46,189 nucleotides of DNA from positions 40,567 through 86,755 of the forward strand of contig JAHDES010000026.1 in assembly GCA_020628645.1 (NCBI GenBank). Reading direction: 5' to 3'. Under the pieces are notes generated by a model. It saw nothing but the letters and a program-made list of their open reading frames with translations. It searched no databases and was not told the origin of the DNA. Made by a program: the position numbers and the translations under genes. Source of the DNA: Saprospiraceae bacterium. GTDB lineage: Bacteria; Bacteroidota; Bacteroidia; Chitinophagales; Saprospiraceae. Shown in pieces: positions 42,301-46,189 of this stretch (positions within the stretch are counted from its first letter, which is position 1; each line of letters starts with the position of its first letter).

Positions 42301-45300
42301 ATCTGTAACAGTTACATTGTAAACTCCTGCTGTTAAACCAGCAATATTAGCAGCATTTGCTTGTGCAGGACTCCAGTTAAAGGTATAAGGTGTTTGACCA
42401 CCAGAGACATTTAAGTTAATACCACCATCACTTCCACCAAAACAAGATACAGGATTGATTTGCGTTGCTGCTGAATTAATACTTAAAGGAGTGCTCAATT
42501 CTGTAATTGTATAAGAAGCAGTTGCTGTACATCCGTTTGCATCTTGTACACTCAAATTATAAGTACCTGCCGTTAATCCACTGATATCTTCGCTTGATGA
42601 AGTAAAGCCAGTTGAACTAGTCCAAGAATACGTATAAGGCGCGGTTCCTCCAGATGTTGTTACATTAATCGCACCATCAGAACTACCCGTTACAGATTCA
42701 TTTGTTTGGTTATCTAAAGCGATATTGATAGCTGAACTAGGTTGATTAATCGTGAAACAAGCATTTGCAGTATTATTATTTGCATCAGTAACAGTTATAC
42801 AATAAGTACCAGCAGCTAAACCATTAATATCTTCAGAAGTAGCATTATTATCCCAATTGTATGAAAATGGTGCCGTTCCTCCAGAAAATACTAAATCAAT
42901 TGATCCAGTTGCTTGTCCAAAACAAGTTACATCTGTTACGATAGTAGAACCAGCAGGTCCACCAGGGCCAGATGGATTACCAATTGTTAATGAAGTTCCA
43001 ACAGTAGCAGAAGTAGTAGCAGTACAATTATTTGCATCTGTTACCACAACGGTATAAGTAGCAGGCGATAAACCCGTCAAATTTTGAGAGGTCGCACCAC
43101 CTGGTGTCCATGCATAAGTATAAGGAGCTGTTCCGCCATTAACAGTAAGATTAATTGTACCATCACCTGCGCCACTAGTAGTTTCATTAGTTGATGTAGT
43201 AGAAAGGCTAATTGCGCTCGGTTCGTTTACAGTAAAAGTAGCAGTATCGGTATCGCCATTTGCATCAGTAACTGTTACAGCATAAGTTCCTTGTGTAAGA
43301 TTTGTAATGTTTTGAGTTGTTTGTGTTGTGTTCGACCAAGTGTATGTTAATGTTCCGTCCCCGTTATTTACTGCTAAATTGATAGCACCATCATTGCCAC
43401 CATTACAGTTTACGTGTGTGATTGTTGTTGCTGATTCATCAATAGAAGGAGGATTTGACATAGTTGAGCAAGCTAAAGTAACTGATCCATTTGCTGTTGT
43501 AAATGGAATCATGCTTAACATGTTTGTTGCAGGATCAACTGTTGTTACTTCTATCAAAGTAGGAGTAGCTTCAATATTGATAGGAGATGAATCTCCTGTA
43601 GAACCAATGATATCAAAGCAGATTTCAAAGATAGGTGTATTGTCAGGTAAAGTAACACCTTGAGATAATGGATCAGACCAGATGAAATTAATACGATTTG
43701 TACTACCTGATGCCTCATTAAAAGCATTGGTACCTAAAGCGAGCAAGCTTGCATTCGCATTTTGAATTCTTGTATCATCTGTTGTATTAAAGTCTAAAAC
43801 GGTATCATCATAAACAATTGTCCACTGAATACCTATAATGTTTTCAAATCCAGTTACTGTAAATGGTACACATACTTGAGCCCCATCATTTGGACAGAAG
43901 CTTACATCATTTGCAAAAGCATTAAATCCTCCAGCATTGGCAACTGTTACACTACCATCATTTGTGTTAACAATTACACCTGGTCCGTCACTATCAGATA
44001 CTTCAATACCTACAGGATCATTGGTAAAAGAAAGCGGACTTACTTGTCCTACATTACCTACAATTTCAAAACAAATATCATACAATACTGCGCCATCAGG
44101 TAATGTTTGTGGTAAATTACTAGGATCATTCCAGCTTACCCCTACTTGACCTGGAGCAGTATTATTAAAACTACCACTAAATAATGCGATTAAATTGGTA
44201 TTAAAATTTTCTACATGATCAAAGGTCATGATAGTAGGATCCCAATTCATACTCCATTGAAAGCTCATAATATCATCAAAGCTTTCTACAGATACTGGCA
44301 CACATACAATATCTCCAGGATCACCACTGATATCTCCTACGGTTACACTAACTGTATTTACACCGCCACCAGTACCTGTAATATTTACAGTACCATTATT
44401 AAATATTATTTGATCTGTAGGTTGCATCCCTTCTTGAGTAACCTCAATATTGGTAGGTGTTCCATCAAATGAAATAGCACTGCTTGTTCCTCCTGCGCCT
44501 ATTAAATCAAAACACACTTCATAAATAACGGTGCCATCTGGTACGGTAACACCTACATCAGACGAAGTAATGTCTACATTCCATGAAAAAGTTAATGTAC
44601 CTGAACCTACTTGGCTTGTACCAAAGTTTCCTGCTGTAAGCTCATTTAAATTATAAGCTTGTGTATGAGAATATTGTATCACAGAAGGATCCCAATGAAT
44701 AGAGTGCTGAATACTGACTAGGTCATCAAAACCTGAAACAGAGATTTGAACACATTCTTCGGTAGCAGTAGGACCACTTGCTGTGGTAGCAGTTATCGTT
44801 AGTGGCCCCGTAGTTCCACCGCCGCCGCCGCCGCTTACATCACCAACAGCCCCATCCATATGAGGAACAGTTGGAGAAAGTAACTCAGAAGCACCACCAG
44901 CACCTACACCGATAATCTCACAGTCGAAAACACTGCAATCAATATCAAGTATCGAGCCATCTGTGCTGCCACCTAACATAGTAAATGGAATAGAAAAAGC
45001 TGTAACAGGAGCTACATCAGAACCAGCTAAAGTAACTGGTGTACCAAGTAAAGAATTCCAAGAAATACGAATTCCTTCGCCTACTACATAAGAAGCATTC
45101 ACTACAATGAGACTTGGATTGGTATTACCTAAAACAACAGTTCCTCCAGAAGGACTAGATGCTACAGGTTGAATAACAGATTCGTCAAAGGTGATTAGAA
45201 ATTGGAAACCATCTAGGTTTTCAAAATCTTCAACTGAAATGAATACATCGAAATTGTCTCCAGTATTTGGAGTACTTGCTAGGGGGTCAAAAATAAAAGT

Positions 45301-45387
45301 TGGAATGGTTTGGGCCGTTAATGCGCTACTGAAAAGTAAACACACTCCTACCATGATGGAAGTAAGAATTTTATTTGCCATGTCCAC
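39370..45387 (-). CDS. SprB-like giant adhesin: four cohesin-like domains, 16 SprB repeats, type B sorting domain
   Basis: This is a 2005-residue surface protein. A signal peptide (about 1-26, ending SALTAQ) is followed by four cohesin-like domains (about 28-180, 195-340, 341-484, 487-636; motifs such as GFQFLITFDESVI and SIQHSIHWDPSVI). A Gly-run linker lies near residue 183. Sixteen SprB-type repeats (about 642-1900; GGTAPYTYAW ... LSxGTYTVVVTDANGC) follow. The C-terminus is a type B, gliding-motility-associated sorting domain (about 1915-2005, SIEIYNRWGQLVFQTENYDNTW ... GGYFYVLIINMADG). M3 (45381) is an equally good start. Type B domains need a PorP/SprF partner, present 108 bp downstream. 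SprB is a mobile adhesin in gliding Flavobacterium; here adhesion is inferred and gliding is not shown. The gene starts 26 bases after the preceding stop. Confidence 0.92.
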   Translation of the reverse strand: MDMANKILTSIMVGVCLLFSSALTAQTIPTFIFDPLASTPNTGDNFDVFISVEDFENLDGFQFLITFDESVIQPVASSPSGGTVVLGNTNPSLIVVNASYVVGEGIRISWNSLLGTPVTLAGSDVAPVTAFSIPFTMLGGSTDGSILDIDCSVFDCEIIGVGAGGASELLSPTVPHMDGAVGDVSGGGGGGTTGPLTITATTASGPTATEECVQISVSGFDDLVSIQHSIHWDPSVIQYSHTQAYNLNELTAGNFGTSQVGSGTLTFSWNVDITSSDVGVTVPDGTVIYEVCFDLIGAGGTSSAISFDGTPTNIEVTQEGMQPTDQIIFNNGTVNITGTGGGVNTVSVTVGDISGDPGDIVCVPVSVESFDDIMSFQWSMNWDPTIMTFDHVENFNTNLIALFSGSFNNTAPGQVGVSWNDPSNLPQTLPDGAVLYDICFEIVGNVGQVSPLSFTNDPVGIEVSDSDGPGVIVNTNDGSVTVANAGGFNAFANDVSFCPNDGAQVCVPFTVTGFENIIGIQWTIVYDDTVLDFNTTDDTRIQNANASLLALGTNAFNEASGSTNRINFIWSDPLSQGVTLPDNTPIFEICFDIIGSTGDSSPINIEATPTLIEVTTVDPATNMLSMIPFTTANGSVTLACSTMSNPPSIDESATTITHVNCNGGNDGAINLAVNNGDGTLTYTWSNTTQTTQNITNLTQGTYAVTVTDANGDTDTATFTVNEPSAISLSTTSTNETTSGAGDGTINLTVNGGTAPYTYAWTPGGATSQNLTGLSPATYTVVVTDANNCTATTSATVGTSLTIGNPSGPGGPAGSTIVTDVTCFGQATGSIDLVFSGGTAPFSYNWDNNATSEDINGLAAGTYCITVTDANNNTANACFTINQPSSAINIALDNQTNESVTGSSDGAINVTTSGGTAPYTYSWTSSTGFTSSSEDISGLTAGTYNLSVQDANGCTATASYTITELSTPLSINSAATQINPVSCFGGSDGGINLNVSGGQTPYTFNWSPAQANAANIAGLTAGVYNVTVTDNTGMQAQSSFTITQPGTAVGVTGTTTQESIPGSNDGAIDITPTGGSPGYTYNWSNGMSSQDIAGLTSATYLVTVTDANNCTATNQFTITTAAPPLTIDANASTVTDATCFGGFDGAINVVADGGMAPYTYAWSGTGATTEDVSGLSAGNYTITITDAFGNTASQSFTIGQGSQVVLNANATPESINGGDGAIDLNVSGGTAPYTYAWTDQTTFTSSTQDIAGLSSGTYTVVVTDANGCSETGTYQVGRIFGVSNSTITAVSCFGDNDGSITVATTGGTAPYQWSWSGPNGFSASTEDINGLAAGTYTLNITDSNGLNSSTSYVVAQPTSTIVITVDDIMNEEVPNLGMINITVTGGTQPYTYIWSNGSTNQDPNNLEADSYGVTVTDTNGCIATAENNVVDYVPLPLGVASSDITNNTCHQDNGICEGIISVQFNGGDFPYEITWDNGTSMTITTPNPSTTISGLCAGDYTVTLTDNNDQELTRTFTVTEPDALNISSAIESETNKNNGSITLEEVEGGTPIYNFSWTGPDGFTSNNRNIVDLAEGAYFLTITDANNCFANFGPLVVDRIVSPLGIDMIASSVTDTDCTDDLTGAIDLVFTGGFGDVTFDWSGPNGFSADTEDISNLAPGTYTVVISDDQAQEMSQSFDIIANSDLNLLSVTMNQMTSSENACDGIATVIAMGTDLTYIWCNGATVPNPQNLCAGPCEVVVIDGFGCEASAIVNIGSVSEVGIAIESDSSCEDLCNGFIELTPNGGLPPYMYTWEDFPEMSGISAISDLCAGSYNVTVSDASGQSLALSVDIEEVSVSVETEVSHPTGLMAADGTITLNATGGAAPYTYSWTDSDCSGPECEGLQNGEYWIVVTDQKGCDEVVNVTLDGTDIPCLSQRNIITPDLDTNREFLIACLEDTDYQNNSIEIYNRWGQLVFQTENYDNTWTATSRSDDPLPEGGYFYVLIINMADGTQIQRQGHITVLRE

Positions 45388-45413
45388 GGAATTTGGGAAA
45401 ATACTAAAAAATA

Positions 45414-46189
45414 TTATCGGTTATAATTCATTAATTGCGTATAATCAAAATGCTCACTTTTCAGTCGATAGAGATATGTTCCACTAACTGGCAGTAAGCT
45501 ATTATCAATTCTCCATGTGTTTTTTCCTGTCGTAAATTGCTTTGCTTGTTGAAAGACTAATCTTCCAACGGTATCGTAAATCGTTAACTGTATATTCTGC
45601 GTTTCTACTATTTCGAAGGGGATCAATGTATAATTTTGGAAAGGGTTGGGTTGGTTGCTATAAATGGTTGCAACGCTTGGTGACGGCGCGTTATCGGTAC
45701 TTAGTGGAAAATTCACATCTACTAAACCACTCTGAAAATCAACATCCATTAATTGTGAAGCTGAACTGATCACTTCAATTACAAAATTAGTACTAGAAGA
45801 AGTATTATCTTCTACAAAATTGATAGGACTAGAAGATCCAGGTTCTCCTATTACTTTGAATCGTAAACGGAACATTACTTGTTCATCTTCAATGGTATAT
45901 GCATCACCGAACCACTGAAATCGTAATTTTCCTGAATCAGATATATTAAAATTATCTCCTGTCGAAGGCAAACTGAAGTCTTCTTCAAAGAAAAAGAAAA
46001 GTACATCTTGATCCCACTCAATAGCAAACTGAATACCAATGATGGGATCCATGTTTTTTGCTACTACATCAATGTAGACATTTTCATTTTCGTCTGCCTC
46101 AATTTGCGAAGCAAAGATGGTCGGTTGTGCCTCGGAAGGCACAACAAACCACAATAGCAAAGCAAAATATAACAGTAATTCTTTAATCA
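45414..46189 (-). CDS. Small cohesin-like T9SS protein, start codon cut by the window edge
   Basis: The frame is open to the right edge. A late TTG (46160) is not needed: upstream codons read IKELLLYFALLLWFVVPSEA, a signal peptide. The codon overlapping the edge (46188 onward) ends in TG, so an ATG start one base outside the window is probable. The product is then about 258 residues. One cohesin-like domain (PTIFASQIEADENENVYIDVVA, GIQFAIEWDQDVLFFFF) is followed by a T9SS type A sorting domain starting SNQPNPFQNYTLIPFEI. It is the first visible gene of the minus-strand operon with the SprB-like protein (26-base gap) and PorP. Its cohesin-like domain resembles the first ones of its neighbour, so duplication is possible. 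Confidence 0.85.
   Translation of the reverse strand, partial: IKELLLYFALLLWFVVPSEAQPTIFASQIEADENENVYIDVVAKNMDPIIGIQFAIEWDQDVLFFFFEEDFSLPSTGDNFNISDSGKLRFQWFGDAYTIEDEQVMFRLRFKVIGEPGSSSPINFVEDNTSSSTNFVIEVISSASQLMDVDFQSGLVDVNFPLSTDNAPSPSVATIYSNQPNPFQNYTLIPFEIVETQNIQLTIYDTVGRLVFQQAKQFTTGKNTWRIDNSLLPVSGTYLYRLKSEHFDYTQLMNYNR

Noticed and set aside
39670-43460. Several plus-strand frames of 60-110 residues inside the SprB-like gene
   Set aside because: They are antisense shadows of a repetitive Thr/Gly/Ala-rich coding sequence, with no independent start context.

Overview
The window is AT-rich bacterial DNA from a member of the Bacteroidota, most probably a Saprospiria-type organism. The evidence is TAnnTTTG-type promoter boxes, an ATP synthase operon that stops after atpG, type IX secretion (T9SS) C-terminal sorting domains, a PorP/SprF protein, SprB-type repeats and very long HYR-like surface proteins. 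The genus cannot be fixed from the sequence alone.

Layout. 1-5630: ATP synthase operon atpB(5'-truncated)-E-F-H-A-G on the plus strand, with hairpins in the spacers and an intrinsic terminator; atpD and atpC are absent. 5680-6432: truA. 6507-11954 (minus): a 1815-residue secreted protein with HYR-like, P-domain-like, dockerin-like, cohesin-like and T9SS type A sorting modules. 12509-12970: a compact RNA locus with promoter, two near-identical 143-nt tRNA-like RNAs and a terminator. 13101-16331: a DUF3857/transglutaminase-like exported protein and a VWA protein. 16792-19093: a helical protein of unknown function and cmk. 19143-19844 (minus): a polytopic membrane protein. 20027-22051: uvrB, ending in a perfect 48-bp palindrome. 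22242-23511: an isolated two-gene cassette (phage tail-collar-like protein plus a protein of unknown function) with its own promoter. 23598-26297 (minus): a secreted subtilisin-like protease. 26575-27624: an M42 aminopeptidase. 27654-29860 (minus): an OmpR-type two-component system. 30180-33524: a T9SS-secreted protein with six copies of one domain around a beta-propeller. 33831-37592 (minus): a 1253-residue relative of the 1815-residue protein. 38338 to the right edge (minus): a probable operon of a small cohesin-like/T9SS protein, a 2005-residue SprB-like adhesin with a type B sorting domain, and PorP/SprF.

How the parts fit. Half of the window encodes cell-surface material exported by the T9SS. 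Four of these proteins carry cohesin-like domains and two also carry a dockerin-like pair of calcium-binding loops, which suggests non-covalent assembly on the cell surface. The SprB-like protein and PorP fit the known pairing of type B sorting domains with PorP/SprF partners.

The two most unusual items are as follows. (1) The tandem tRNA-like RNAs combine a cloverleaf, a GTC anticodon with several Asp identity elements, a Leu-like D-arm and a structured variable region of about 74 nt. (2) Two sets of 11-bp-spaced TGTGAT repeats lie in opposite orientation between the response regulator gene and the divergent six-repeat surface protein gene. They are a plausible operator linking the two-component system to that protein and to itself. 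All calls come from reading the sequence; no database search was run.
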